NCBI GenBank assembly: GCA_903642225.1
Contig: CAHJWI010000004.1
Coordinates: 62,001-126,000 of the forward strand
Reading direction: 5' to 3'
Source: Acidobacteriaceae bacterium
GTDB taxonomy: Bacteria; Acidobacteriota; Terriglobia; Terriglobales; Acidobacteriaceae
Length of the DNA: 64,000 bases
Every line of letters starts with the position of its first letter. The stretch's first letter is position 1. The notes beneath the pieces are model-generated. The model did no database searches. It was not told where the DNA came from and worked only from the letters and a program-made list of their open reading frames with translations. Shown here one piece after another: positions 34,781 to 43,335 of this stretch. A program made the position numbers and the translations under genes.

Positions 34781-36031
34781 TCACGTGGAGTAATCCGCGT
34801 TAATGTGCACGTACTCCGGCGTTAAATCGCACGTCACAAATTTGCATTGTCCCGGTCCGTTCCCAAGCTCCAAGGCAATCTCATAGTGCCGCTCCAGCAT
34901 GCGTTTGTGCACGGCAGCCTCGTCCATTACCGGCGAACGCATGCCGCGTTCAAAGACAGGCAGTCCCGCGATCCACACCGACAGATCACCCGTGCTGAAC
35001 GGCACACCCGCACGTCCCGCAGCCGCCACAATGCGGCCCCAGTTCGGGTCTCCGCTGGACCACGCAGTCTTGCACAGTGGGGAATTGGCAATAGTTCGGG
35101 CCACCTGCTTCGCTGCCTCGTCCGTGGCGGCACCGCTCACCTGCAGGGTCACCACGTGTGTCACACCTTCACCGTCATCGATGATGCTGTACGCCAGCAC
35201 GCCGCACAAACGCCCAAGCTCCGCACGGATGGCACCTTTTTCTTGCTGCGTTGCATTTGCCCACTCGGCACCGCTCGCACCGCTCGCCAGCAGCAGCACC
35301 GTGTCGTTTGTCGACGTGTCACCATCCACAGAAATGCTGTTGAACGTGGCAGCGACCATTGATGCCAGCAGACCCCGCAGCTCAGCCGACTCGACCCGCA
35401 GATCTGTAAAGAGGTACACCAACATCGTCGCGTGCGGCGGACTCGCCGGTTGTCCCAGGTCGGGACCGATCATGCCCGCACCCTTACAACATCCGAAGAA
35501 CCGCACCTCAGTCCCGCCGACTTCCACTACCGCCTGCGCGACCTTCATCCGTGTGTCGGTCGTCAAGATGGCGGTGCTGAACGCCTCCGCATCGCCTACG
35601 CGCGTGCCCAGCATTGAAACAGCCCGAGGCAGCGCGTCCACCAGCTTTTCAATGGGCAGCGGCACGCCAATAATGCCCGTAGAAGAAGGCACCACCTCTG
35701 CCGCGTCGCAGCCCACCAGCTCTGCCAGGTGGGTGCACGTTTCGCGCGCACTCTGCAGACCCACGTCGCCAGTCGCACAGTTCGCGTTGCCCGCATTTAC
35801 CACCACGGCACGGACCCGGCCACCCGTTGCCAGTAAATTTTGCTGCCCTACCGTGACCGGCGCTGCCACCACACGATTCCGTGTATACAGCGCTGCGCCT
35901 GTGGTGCCTACATCTGCCACTGCGAGCGCAACGTCCGGCCGGCCACTCGCCTTGATACCTGCCGTCACAGCAGCCCATGCAAAACCGCGTGGCAAAAATC
36001 CTGTCACCTGACTCACTGTGGCCCTCACCAT
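34781..36031 (-). CDS. argJ: Bifunctional ornithine acetyltransferase / N-acetylglutamate synthase
   Basis: ArgJ of 416 residues, which recycles acetyl groups in arginine synthesis and may also start the pathway. It is made as a precursor that cleaves itself before a Thr. That nucleophile is T202 in PPHATMLVYLFTD. The usual compact GSGMIxPNMATM is here KGAGMIGPDL, then about nine extra residues, then HATM, so the loop before the cleavage point is longer than usual. The N-terminal ATG at 36031 overlaps the oxidoreductase stop by seven bases. No other arg gene is adjacent. Confidence 0.93.
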   Translation of the reverse strand: MVRATVSQVTGFLPRGFAWAAVTAGIKASGRPDVALAVADVGTTGAALYTRNRVVAAPVTVGQQNLLATGGRVRAVVVNAGNANCATGDVGLQSARETCTHLAELVGCDAAEVVPSSTGIIGVPLPIEKLVDALPRAVSMLGTRVGDAEAFSTAILTTDTRMKVAQAVVEVGGTEVRFFGCCKGAGMIGPDLGQPASPPHATMLVYLFTDLRVESAELRGLLASMVAATFNSISVDGDTSTNDTVLLLASGASGAEWANATQQEKGAIRAELGRLCGVLAYSIIDDGEGVTHVVTLQVSGAATDEAAKQVARTIANSPLCKTAWSSGDPNWGRIVAAAGRAGVPFSTGDLSVWIAGLPVFERGMRSPVMDEAAVHKRMLERHYEIALELGNGPGQCKFVTCDLTPEYVHINADYST

Positions 36032-37137
36032 TCTTTGTCTTGAACGCTCAGGGTCGTGCCGGTTCTGCTGCTCTCGCGCGCCATCTCCAGCATTCTCGCC
36101 ACGCGCACGGCATCACGCGCGGTAAGCGGCGGCTCCGTACCGTTCTGAATAGCGTCCGCCACCGCCTGGTAAAACATTCGGTAATCCCCCCGATCCGTCT
36201 GCATCGGCCTGGTCTGCAATTCGCCCGGCTTCGATGGGTCTGCTGCCGTCGTCAGCATGCCCCAACGGTCTTCGGTTTCGCTCAGCCAGTCGGTGCCGCT
36301 ACCCATTCGTGGAACGACCGCACCAGCCACAACTGCCGGCTCCTGCGGGTCCAAACCTACCTTCACATAGCTCCCCAGGGTTCCTTCCAACCGAAAGCGT
36401 GGCTCCGGTACAGCGGCCAGCATCGTCGCTCCCAGCTCGGCACGAACACTCCGGCCTTGCTGCTCAAACACCAGGGCAATGTCGAACGCGTCTTCAATTG
36501 CGCCGTTATCGCGATCCTTGCGGACGCTGGCACACACCGTGCGTGGCCGGCCAAACAGAGCCAGCGCCTGGTCCACCAGGTGTGGCCCCAGGTCCATCAG
36601 CAGGCCGTTCTGCGAGCCTTCCGCTTCCTTCCACGTATGACCCCGCGGTATCGGCCGAAAGCGATCAAACCGCGAGCGCAGTGTCACGGCGCGGCCCAAT
36701 TCGCCACCGTGCAACAGTCTTCGCAGCGTCAGGAAATCGCCGTCGAACCGTCGGTTATGAAAGGGCACCGCCAGCCTGCCAGCTTCGTTTGCCAGCCGTT
36801 CCAGCCGGAGCGCAGCGTCCAGCGTCGGCGCAAACGCTTTGTCTATCACCACGTGCTTGCCGGCCCGGAGCGCGGCCGTCGCAAAGTCTACGTGGGTCTC
36901 ATTTGGCGTGGCGACCACTACCAACTCCACATCACTCGCGAGCAATTCCTCCAGGCTCCGGTACACGGTCGCCGCAGGATACGCGCGTGCCGCATCGTCA
37001 CCCGTCCGCTGCACGATCCCGTCCAACGAAAGCGCCGGTACGGCGGCGATGAAGGAGGCATGAAACACGCGTCCAGCTAGCCCAAAGCCGACCACACCGG
37101 TGCGCACCGGTTCCGCCACCCGACTCACTGAATCCAC
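36025..37137 (-). CDS. Gfo/Idh/MocA family oxidoreductase
   Basis: An oxidoreductase of about 370 residues with an N-terminal NAD(P)-binding Rossmann fold (TGVVGFGLAGRVFHASFIAA) and the motif GKHVVIDKAFAPT with the conserved Lys. FNNR-type text (PFHNRRFDGDFLTLR) and DLGPHLVDQALALFG are typical of the YdgJ branch, which includes scyllo-inositol dehydrogenases. The substrate is probably a sugar or inositol. Only GTG starts occur close to the conserved N-terminus; 37137 is taken, and 37128 or further upstream remain possible. It overlaps argJ by seven bases. Confidence 0.85.
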   Translation of the reverse strand: MDSVSRVAEPVRTGVVGFGLAGRVFHASFIAAVPALSLDGIVQRTGDDAARAYPAATVYRSLEELLASDVELVVVATPNETHVDFATAALRAGKHVVIDKAFAPTLDAALRLERLANEAGRLAVPFHNRRFDGDFLTLRRLLHGGELGRAVTLRSRFDRFRPIPRGHTWKEAEGSQNGLLMDLGPHLVDQALALFGRPRTVCASVRKDRDNGAIEDAFDIALVFEQQGRSVRAELGATMLAAVPEPRFRLEGTLGSYVKVGLDPQEPAVVAGAVVPRMGSGTDWLSETEDRWGMLTTAADPSKPGELQTRPMQTDRGDYRMFYQAVADAIQNGTEPPLTARDAVRVARMLEMARESSRTGTTLSVQDKEW

Positions 37138-37361
37138 TTGAACATCCAAAGCCGTCACATGCAAAAGACTACATGGACGATCCGCCGCGCGTGCTGCGTT
37201 CATCGCGGCAATGTGCCAAAGGAAACCTGTGCAGAAAGTTTCTGCATCGTTTCCGCGCCTCCTCTGCATCTCATCCCTAACCGGTTCAGAACAGGCAAGA
37301 GCCAATCCAAGGCCACAGCACCTTCGCCTGTGTGCCGCTACGGTGTGAGGGAAACGTAAGC

Positions 37362-38951
37362 GTGGTGGAAAACATGCAAGTGAGAGCGCCGGGTAATCCG
37401 GCAAAGCGCAAGGTACGCGCATCTCTATGCCGTGCGGCTCTTGTAGTCTCAGCCGGGTTGGTGCCGCAACTTTTGTGCGCCCAGGGAACCACTTCCAGCA
37501 CAACGCCTGGGCAGGGATCGTCAGGCGGCGGCCAGCAGGCATCCGGGCCAGCAACTGTGCAGGCGGCGCAGCAAACTTTGAATGGTCTTAGCAGCGGCAT
37601 CACCGGCCAGGGCGGCTCCGGTGCATCTGGCGCAAGCAGTTCCGCGAACGATTACAAGGGATCTGTCGTGCAGGGGACTGCGACCGCCGGCGTCATTGAC
37701 CTGTCGCTTGACGACGCTATCGCACGCGGCCTTCGCAACAACCTTGGCCTGATCTTGCAGGGAAGCACGGTAAAGAACGCCAGCGGTGCGCGCCTGCAGC
37801 AACTGCAAAATTTGCTGCCCACCGTCACGGCCAACGCCAGCTATACCGTCCAACAGATTAATCTTGCCGCGTACGGCCTAAACTTTCCCGGCATCAAACC
37901 CATCGTCGGACCATTTCAGGTCTTTGATTTCCGCGCCTATCTCACCTGGTCCCTGCTCAACCTCTCCTCGCTGGATAAGTATCTTGCGGCGAAGCACAAC
38001 TTTACCGGCGCGCAACTTACCGCAGATGACGCGCGCAACATGGTCGTGCTCACCGTGGGCAACGCTTACCTGCTCGTCATCGCAGACCGCGCGCGGATCA
38101 CCGCTGAAGAAGCCGAACTGGCGAATGCCAAGGTCTCGCTAGACCAGGCCACCGCAGCACATGACGCTGGCACCAGCCCCCGGCTCGACGTGCTGCGCGC
38201 TCAGGTCGATTACCAAAATGCGCAGCAACAACTCATCCAGGCCCGCAACGGTTTTGAAAAAGACAAGCTGGCTCTGGCCCGCGTCATCGGCCTGCCCACG
38301 GAACAGCAGTTCCGACTGACAGACGCGGTACCTTATGCCGAGGCGGATGCTACAACGCCCGAGCAGGCCTTTGAGCAGGCCCTGCGCACCCGCAAGGATT
38401 TACAGGGGTACGCCGAAGACGTTGAAGCCGCCAATCTTCAACGCAAATCAGCAGTCGCGGAGCAGTACCCCACGATCAGCTTCAACGGTGACTTCGGCAC
38501 TCTGGGCAATACGCTGGGCCACAACCACGGTACCTATACAGCTACCGGCGAAGCATCCGTCCCCGTGCTCCAAATCGCCAAAACCCGTGGTGATATTCGT
38601 GTTGCGGATTCTGCACTGGAGCAGCAGCGGGCGCGTTACAGCGACCAGGTGCAACAGATCAATCAGGACGTGCGTGACGCCCTTCTCGACATCCAGACTG
38701 CGCAGCAGCTTGTCGCGACAGCGAAGTCGAACGTCGACCTTTCCAACGAAGCTCTCGCCGAAGCCCAGCAGCGTTTTCGCGCCGGCGTTGCAGACAACCT
38801 TGCCGTGAGCCAGGCCCAGGCACAAACTGAGCAGGCCAACGACCAATACATCAGCGCGCTCTACCAGCACAACGTTGCCAAACTAACACTGGCGCGTGCG
38901 ACCGGCACTGCCGGCACCAATTACAAAAACGCTTTAGCCGGAGGACATTGA
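37362..38951 (+). CDS. TolC-family outer membrane efflux protein
   Basis: An outer membrane channel of 529 residues, with a signal peptide at about 18-45 (LVVSAGLVPQLLCAQ) and then a Gly/Ser/Thr-rich stretch to residue 100. Two OEP repeats follow. Long heptad helices include KVSLDQATAAHDAGTSPRLD and LAEAQQRFRAGVADNLAVSQ, the classic TolC segments. The GTG at 37362 is favoured because gagg lies about ten bases upstream; ATG 37374 is the alternative. It is followed immediately by an HlyD-type adaptor, but no inner-membrane pump gene is beside the pair. Confidence 0.9.
   Translation: MVENMQVRAPGNPAKRKVRASLCRAALVVSAGLVPQLLCAQGTTSSTTPGQGSSGGGQQASGPATVQAAQQTLNGLSSGITGQGGSGASGASSSANDYKGSVVQGTATAGVIDLSLDDAIARGLRNNLGLILQGSTVKNASGARLQQLQNLLPTVTANASYTVQQINLAAYGLNFPGIKPIVGPFQVFDFRAYLTWSLLNLSSLDKYLAAKHNFTGAQLTADDARNMVVLTVGNAYLLVIADRARITAEEAELANAKVSLDQATAAHDAGTSPRLDVLRAQVDYQNAQQQLIQARNGFEKDKLALARVIGLPTEQQFRLTDAVPYAEADATTPEQAFEQALRTRKDLQGYAEDVEAANLQRKSAVAEQYPTISFNGDFGTLGNTLGHNHGTYTATGEASVPVLQIAKTRGDIRVADSALEQQRARYSDQVQQINQDVRDALLDIQTAQQLVATAKSNVDLSNEALAEAQQRFRAGVADNLAVSQAQAQTEQANDQYISALYQHNVAKLTLARATGTAGTNYKNALAGGH
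38940..38944 (+). promoter_or_regulatory. Ribosome binding site inside the end of the tolC-like gene
   Basis: GGAGG lies nine bases before GTG 38954 and only three before the TTG at 38948, so GTG is the likelier start of the HlyD-type gene. The site lies in the last codons of the upstream gene, implying coupled expression. Confidence 0.6.
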
Positions 38952-38953
38952 TC

Positions 38954-40273
38954 GTGCCAGATACCGATCAGCAGCAAAACAGCAACGCACAGGGTGGCCA
39001 GGGTGAAGGTGATGCCGACGGCGGAGGCCAGAACGCCAGCCAGAATACCGGCGACGCGAGCGGCGGTGCCGACACCAAGCCCAAGCCACCTGAAGCTACA
39101 CCTGCGGCAAAGGCGCGGCGCAACTTCCTCATCGTGCTCGCCGTGCTGCTTTTTGCGGGCATCGCGTTCTTCTTTTACTACCGCTCTACGTTTACTGAGG
39201 GGACGGACGACGCTCAGGTCGATGGCGACCTGTATCCCGTGTCCGCGCGTATCGCCGGTAGTGTGGTTCAGGTCAATGTGACGGAGAACCAGAAGGTCAA
39301 CAAGGGCGACGTAATCGCCATCATTGACCCGGCCGACTTTCAAACACAGCTTTCCCAGGCCCAGGCGCAGCTTGCAAATTCCCAAGCAGGTTTTGTGCAG
39401 GCCGACGCCAACGTACCGATCACCGGTGTTCAAACACAGACTCAGGTCTCCACCTCAGGGTCAGATGTCCAGACAGCAATCGCCACTGTGGCGCAGGCAA
39501 GTAAGTCCGTCGGCGCTGCCCAGGCTCGTGTGGATCAGCAGAAGGCCAATGCCCTGAAGGCGCAGCTCGATGTGGATCGCTACACACCACTCGTCGCGAA
39601 GGATGTCATCAGCAAGCAGCAGTTTGACCAGGCTGTGGCTACGGCGGCGGCGGCAAACGCGGCACTGCTTGAAGCTCAGCAAAATGTCATCGGCCAGCAG
39701 GCTCAAGTGCAGCAGGCGCAATCGCGGCTTGCCTCCGCGCGGTCCGATGCGGAGCAGGCAAAGCGCAACGCGCCAAAGCAAATTCAGGTGCAGCAGGCAC
39801 GTGCCACAGCCGCCCACGCGGACGTGGAACAGAACCGCGCCAAGCTCAAGCAGGCCGAGCTCAACCTCGGCTATACCAGGATTATTGCCCCGGTCACCGG
39901 CATCATCAACAAGAAGAGCATCGCCGTCGGCGGCAATGTCAGCATTGGTCAGAATCTTATGACCATCATCCCCCTCGACAACTTGTGGATTACCGCCAAC
40001 TATAAAGAAACCCAACTGCAGCACGTGCGCCAAGGCCAGGAGGTCGACATCAAGGTCGACGCTCTCGGCGGTCGCAAGTACAAGGGCAATGTGTATCAAA
40101 TCGGCGGCGCTACCGGCTCCAAGCTCTCACTCTTTCCACCGGAAAATGCAACCGGTAACTATGTGAAAGTCGTCCAGCGCATCCCCGTTCGCATCAATCT
40201 CGCAAAAGACGCAAACAACGATGAACTTCTGCGCCCCGGTTACTCTGTGGACCCGGAGGTTCACGTTAAGTAA
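38954..40273 (+). CDS. HlyD/EmrA-family membrane fusion protein
   Basis: A periplasmic adaptor of 439 residues. Residues 1-55 are a Gly/Asp-rich cytosolic tail. A single membrane anchor follows at about 58-77 (FLIVLAVLLFAGIAFFFYY). A biotinyl-lipoyl half motif (GDLYPVSARIAGSVVQVNV) and a long coiled coil (about 150-290) come next, then the second lipoyl half (GYTRIIAPVTGIINKKSIAV) and a beta domain. It links a TolC channel to an MFS or ABC pump in drug export or secretion. No pump gene is adjacent. Confidence 0.9.
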   Translation: MPDTDQQQNSNAQGGQGEGDADGGGQNASQNTGDASGGADTKPKPPEATPAAKARRNFLIVLAVLLFAGIAFFFYYRSTFTEGTDDAQVDGDLYPVSARIAGSVVQVNVTENQKVNKGDVIAIIDPADFQTQLSQAQAQLANSQAGFVQADANVPITGVQTQTQVSTSGSDVQTAIATVAQASKSVGAAQARVDQQKANALKAQLDVDRYTPLVAKDVISKQQFDQAVATAAAANAALLEAQQNVIGQQAQVQQAQSRLASARSDAEQAKRNAPKQIQVQQARATAAHADVEQNRAKLKQAELNLGYTRIIAPVTGIINKKSIAVGGNVSIGQNLMTIIPLDNLWITANYKETQLQHVRQGQEVDIKVDALGGRKYKGNVYQIGGATGSKLSLFPPENATGNYVKVVQRIPVRINLAKDANNDELLRPGYSVDPEVHVK

Positions 40274-40451
40274 GCTCTCCCCATTGTTCCGTGAGCAGCC
40301 TCGCCAACTCGGCGGGGCTTTTCTTCTTCACGGCACCTGCCATGGCATCCGCGATCTCTATGCAGGCGTTCAGGCACGCCTGATTTGTCCAGACGTCCCA
40401 CCTTTGCGCATCGCATACTGGTGTTGCCACATCTACCAACACAGGTTCCAT
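40266..40451 (-). CDS. Possible small protein between hlyD-like and dedA-like genes
   Basis: A 61-residue frame lying opposite the gap between two plus-strand genes. The sequence has a protein-like texture: WDVWTNQACLNACIEIADAM, then KKKSPAELARLLTEQWGEL, an amphipathic helix. The last eight bases overlap the end of the HlyD-type gene. There is no good ribosome binding site, and its 3' part coincides with a terminator-like hairpin of the other strand. It could be an accident of that hairpin; no family was recognised. Confidence 0.35.
   Translation of the reverse strand: MEPVLVDVATPVCDAQRWDVWTNQACLNACIEIADAMAGAVKKKSPAELARLLTEQWGELT
40297..40328 (+). terminator. Terminator after the TolC/HlyD pair
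   Basis: The stem agcctcgcc/ggcggggct has one G-T pair and the loop aactc. It is followed by ttttcttctt, the usual intrinsic-terminator form. It lies 24 bases past the HlyD-type stop. Confidence 0.7.
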
Positions 40452-40453
40452 TT

Positions 40454-41461
40454 ATGTCGCTCGGCATCGAATTTTTCGTCCACTACGCCTACGGCATCCT
40501 CTTTTTGTGGGTGCTCGTTGAGCAGCTAGGCATACCTGTACCATCCGTCCCCCTTCTGCTCACGGCTGGCACGCTTACTTCGGCGCATCGCCTGCACGCG
40601 CTCCCCGTCATGGCCTCGGTGCTCGCAGCGTGCGCCGTCGCCGATAGCATGTGGTACTTTGCCGGAGTCCGGTACGGCGGCAAGGTCGTCCGCCTTATCT
40701 GCCGGCTTTCGCTTGAGGCAAGCACCTGCGTGCGCAGGACCGAAGGTCTCTTTGGCCGCCATGGCGGCGTCACCCTGCTGTTTGCAAAGTTTGTTCCGGG
40801 CCTGTCCGCCGTCGCGCCTCCCATCGCTGGTCAAAGCGGCATGCCGTACGCCCGCTTCCTGCTCTACGACCTTGCCGGCTCCACGCTATGGGCGTCCGCG
40901 TACGTCTTCGGTGGGCGCTTCTTCGGCGACTTTGCCAAGCGCTTCGCACCTCTAATCCACTTCCTCGTCCGCTTCTCGGTGCCCCTGTTCGCACTTATGG
41001 TGCTGGCCTTCGTCGCTCGCCGAATCTGGCGGCAGCGTGAATTTCTTAAGACTCTGCGCGAGGCCCGTATCACCGCGGAAGAACTGCAGACCATGGTTGC
41101 CGATGCGAAAGCCGCCGACCTGCACCCACCGTTCATCGTCGACCTCCGTCACCCGCTGGACTTCCTGCCCGACCCTCGCGTCATCCCCGGTGCTGTCCGC
41201 ATCATGCCCGCGGAGCTCGAAGCCCAATGCGCTCTTCTGCCGCGCGACCGCGACGTCATTCTTTACTGCACCTGTCCCAGCGAAGAGACCAGCGCCGCAC
41301 TGGCCAAGCGTCTCCAGAAGCTCGGCGTCAGCCGCGTGCGCCCACTTAAGGGCGGCTTTGACGGCTGGCGTAACGCCGGGTACCCTCTTGTTGCCTATGC
41401 ACCGGAACTCATAGATGCACTTACCCCGGAACTGCTCAAGGTTGCCGCCGTCGCAGTCTGA
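40454..41461 (+). CDS. DedA-family membrane protein fused to a rhodanese domain
   Basis: A 335-residue fusion. Residues 1-205 are a DedA/SNARE-associated (VTT) membrane protein with the motifs EQLGIPVPSVPLLLTAGTL and FGRHGGVTLLFAKFVPGLSA. The Arg and Gly residues match the half-channel region of the family. Residues 225-335 are a rhodanese-like domain with the active-site loop ILYCTCPSEETS and the closing GGFDGWRNAGYPL. DedA proteins move polyprenyl or phospholipids and affect envelope homeostasis; the sulfur-transfer or sensing role of the tail is unclear. The ATG at 40454 is chosen at the first membrane helix. Confidence 0.88.
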   Translation: MSLGIEFFVHYAYGILFLWVLVEQLGIPVPSVPLLLTAGTLTSAHRLHALPVMASVLAACAVADSMWYFAGVRYGGKVVRLICRLSLEASTCVRRTEGLFGRHGGVTLLFAKFVPGLSAVAPPIAGQSGMPYARFLLYDLAGSTLWASAYVFGGRFFGDFAKRFAPLIHFLVRFSVPLFALMVLAFVARRIWRQREFLKTLREARITAEELQTMVADAKAADLHPPFIVDLRHPLDFLPDPRVIPGAVRIMPAELEAQCALLPRDRDVILYCTCPSEETSAALAKRLQKLGVSRVRPLKGGFDGWRNAGYPLVAYAPELIDALTPELLKVAAVAV

Positions 41462-41603
41462 ACAGCGGTTGTTTGCCAGTGGAGCCGCAACGTTCTTCGC
41501 TGTGCCTCAAAGCTCCTCTAGTTGGTCACAGCTTTCGCCACAAGTTAGTATGCGTCTGCTTTAGAGGCTTGCTACGATGCCCGAGGAACATAGATCTCGT
41601 TGG

Positions 41604-42182
41604 CTATGACCGAAGTCCACGTGTTTTCTGCCGTAGGACGCCTGCTATGCCAATCAGCCCCGTTCCAAGCAGAGCGAAGGTTGACGGCTCTGGTGTCACG
41701 GTACTGAGATCTGAAATCGTCAGCGTACCATCGTACTCGCTATAGGTTCTGAACTGGAAGTTAGCATCGTAGCTACCCGGAAGAAAGATCGGATTGCTAT
41801 CTAGACCCGTCGAGAACAACTTCGCAGTATCCAGGAATGCGATGCCGTACGTGTCATAGATGCTGCCATCGCTCGTGAAAAACCCAACTTCCCTTGGGTT
41901 TTCTTCTGGAGCGATGCTCAGGTTCAGAATTCCGCCAAGGTTACCTGCGCTGCTGGTGATCGGGACCGAGACGAACTCGTACACGGGATACTCCCCATTG
42001 TAGATAACGGTCGTTGGCGCAGCGGAGATCTGCCAGAAGAAGCTGAACGTAGGCCCACCATTGAGTGGATCCTCGACGGGGTCAGGAACATACTTACCCT
42101 GAAAGTCGAACTGGTACGTGTCTGCACGAGCTATCGGAGCAGCAGCCAGTATGAGTAGAAGGGGCAAGATATACAGACTCAA
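41604..42182 (-). CDS. PEP-CTERM sorting-domain protein
   Basis: A 192-residue exported protein. The N-terminus LSLYILPLLLILAAAPIARA is a signal peptide. A beta-rich middle of about 140 residues follows, and the C-terminus has the PEP-CTERM signal (TPEPSTFALLGTGLIGIAGV then RQKTRG), which is recognised by exosortases in EPS-producing bacteria. The start is a TTG at 42182 directly after GGAGG. The nearest in-frame ATG lies far upstream in non-conserved sequence. No exosortase gene was found in the window. Confidence 0.85.
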   Translation of the reverse strand: MSLYILPLLLILAAAPIARADTYQFDFQGKYVPDPVEDPLNGGPTFSFFWQISAAPTTVIYNGEYPVYEFVSVPITSSAGNLGGILNLSIAPEENPREVGFFTSDGSIYDTYGIAFLDTAKLFSTGLDSNPIFLPGSYDANFQFRTYSEYDGTLTISDLSTVTPEPSTFALLGTGLIGIAGVLRQKTRGLRS

Positions 42183-42186
42183 TTTA

Positions 42187-42191
42187 CCTCC
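42187..42191 (-). promoter_or_regulatory. Ribosome binding site for the TTG-start PEP-CTERM gene
   Basis: GGAGG on the minus strand, four bases before TTG 42182. The ATG overlapping this site opens a different frame that closes after four codons. Confidence 0.55.
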
Positions 42192-42393
42192 ATAAGATAG
42201 GTTGAAGAGTGCGCCTTGAGTAAGTCGTTCGTCAATATATGTACGCTGGCACGGAGCTTGGTTATGAACTTGCCCCTCTATACTTCCGAAGCTTTCATGC
42301 TCCCGGTGCAAGGGCTGCACGTCCGACAACGCTGCCCTACAAGCATGATCTCTCTGTGTGAGTCGCCAAACCCGTACCCGTGCAGGTGTCTCC

Positions 42394-43332
42394 ATGCCTG
42401 ACTTTGGCCGGATCCTCGTTATCGGCAGCGCCAACGTCGACCTCATCACTCGAGTCCCGCACTTGCCGGCACCGGGCGAAACCGTTACCGGCGGCACGTT
42501 TCAGCAGGCAATGGGCGGTAAGGGTGCGAATCAGGCGGTAGCCGCACGCCGTGCCGGGGCGGCTGTCTCCCTCGTTACCTCTGTTGGCAACGATGCCTAC
42601 GGCACAAGTGTCCTCGACAGCATGCGTACCGAACGCATCGACACAACACAGAGCCGCACCGACCCGGACCAGCCCACGGGAGTCGCTCTTATCCTGGTCG
42701 ATGACGCCGGCAACAACAGCATCGCTGTTGCCTCTGGCGCAAACTTCTCGCTGCTGCCGGAGCATCTTGCCGACACACTTGAGGCCCTGCCCACCTTTGA
42801 CATGGTCCTGCTGCAGAACGAGCTCGCACCCTTAACGCTGATTGCCGTTCTTGCCGCTGCAAAGGCTGCATCTGCGCGCATCTTGCTCAACTACGCACCT
42901 GCGGGTACTCTCACCGTCGCCGAACTGAGCGGTACGCGCACCACCCTTGTTGTGAACGAAGCAGAAGCGGCAAAGCTTACCGGTATGCCCGTCGGCAGCC
43001 TATCTCAGGCCACCGCGTGCGCTGCCGGTCTGCACAGCCACGGTTTTCAGGCTGCGATCGTCACCCTTGGTGCCCGCGGCTCTGTGTGCGCCTACGAACA
43101 AGGCACCATCACCACTCCTGCCATGACCGTCAAAACCGTTGATTCCACCGCCGCCGGCGACACTTTTTGTGGTGCTATGGCGGCTGCAACCGTTCGCGGT
43201 GTCCCTCTTGCGCAGGCACTCCGCTTTGCGGCAGCTGGAGCGGCGCTCGCCACCACCCGCCACGGCGCTCAGCCATCGATTCCAACGCATTGGCAAATCG
43301 CCACTGCACTTAGCGAGTGGCCACAGCCCTAG
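42394..43332 (+). CDS. rbsK: Ribokinase (PfkB family)
   Basis: A 312-residue sugar kinase. The N-terminal motif GSANVDLITRVPHLPAPGET and the PfkB signature 1 in GGKGANQAVAARRAGAAVSL are clear. Signature 2 with the catalytic Asp is VDSTAAGDTFCGAMAAA near residue 255. It phosphorylates ribose, or a related pentose or deoxyribose, at the 5 position. It lies alone, divergent from the PEP-CTERM gene and convergent with feoB (three bases between stops). No ribose transporter is adjacent, so the symbol reflects homology only. Confidence 0.85.
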   Translation: MPDFGRILVIGSANVDLITRVPHLPAPGETVTGGTFQQAMGGKGANQAVAARRAGAAVSLVTSVGNDAYGTSVLDSMRTERIDTTQSRTDPDQPTGVALILVDDAGNNSIAVASGANFSLLPEHLADTLEALPTFDMVLLQNELAPLTLIAVLAAAKAASARILLNYAPAGTLTVAELSGTRTTLVVNEAEAAKLTGMPVGSLSQATACAAGLHSHGFQAAIVTLGARGSVCAYEQGTITTPAMTVKTVDSTAAGDTFCGAMAAATVRGVPLAQALRFAAAGAALATTRHGAQPSIPTHWQIATALSEWPQP

Positions 43333-43335
43333 TTG

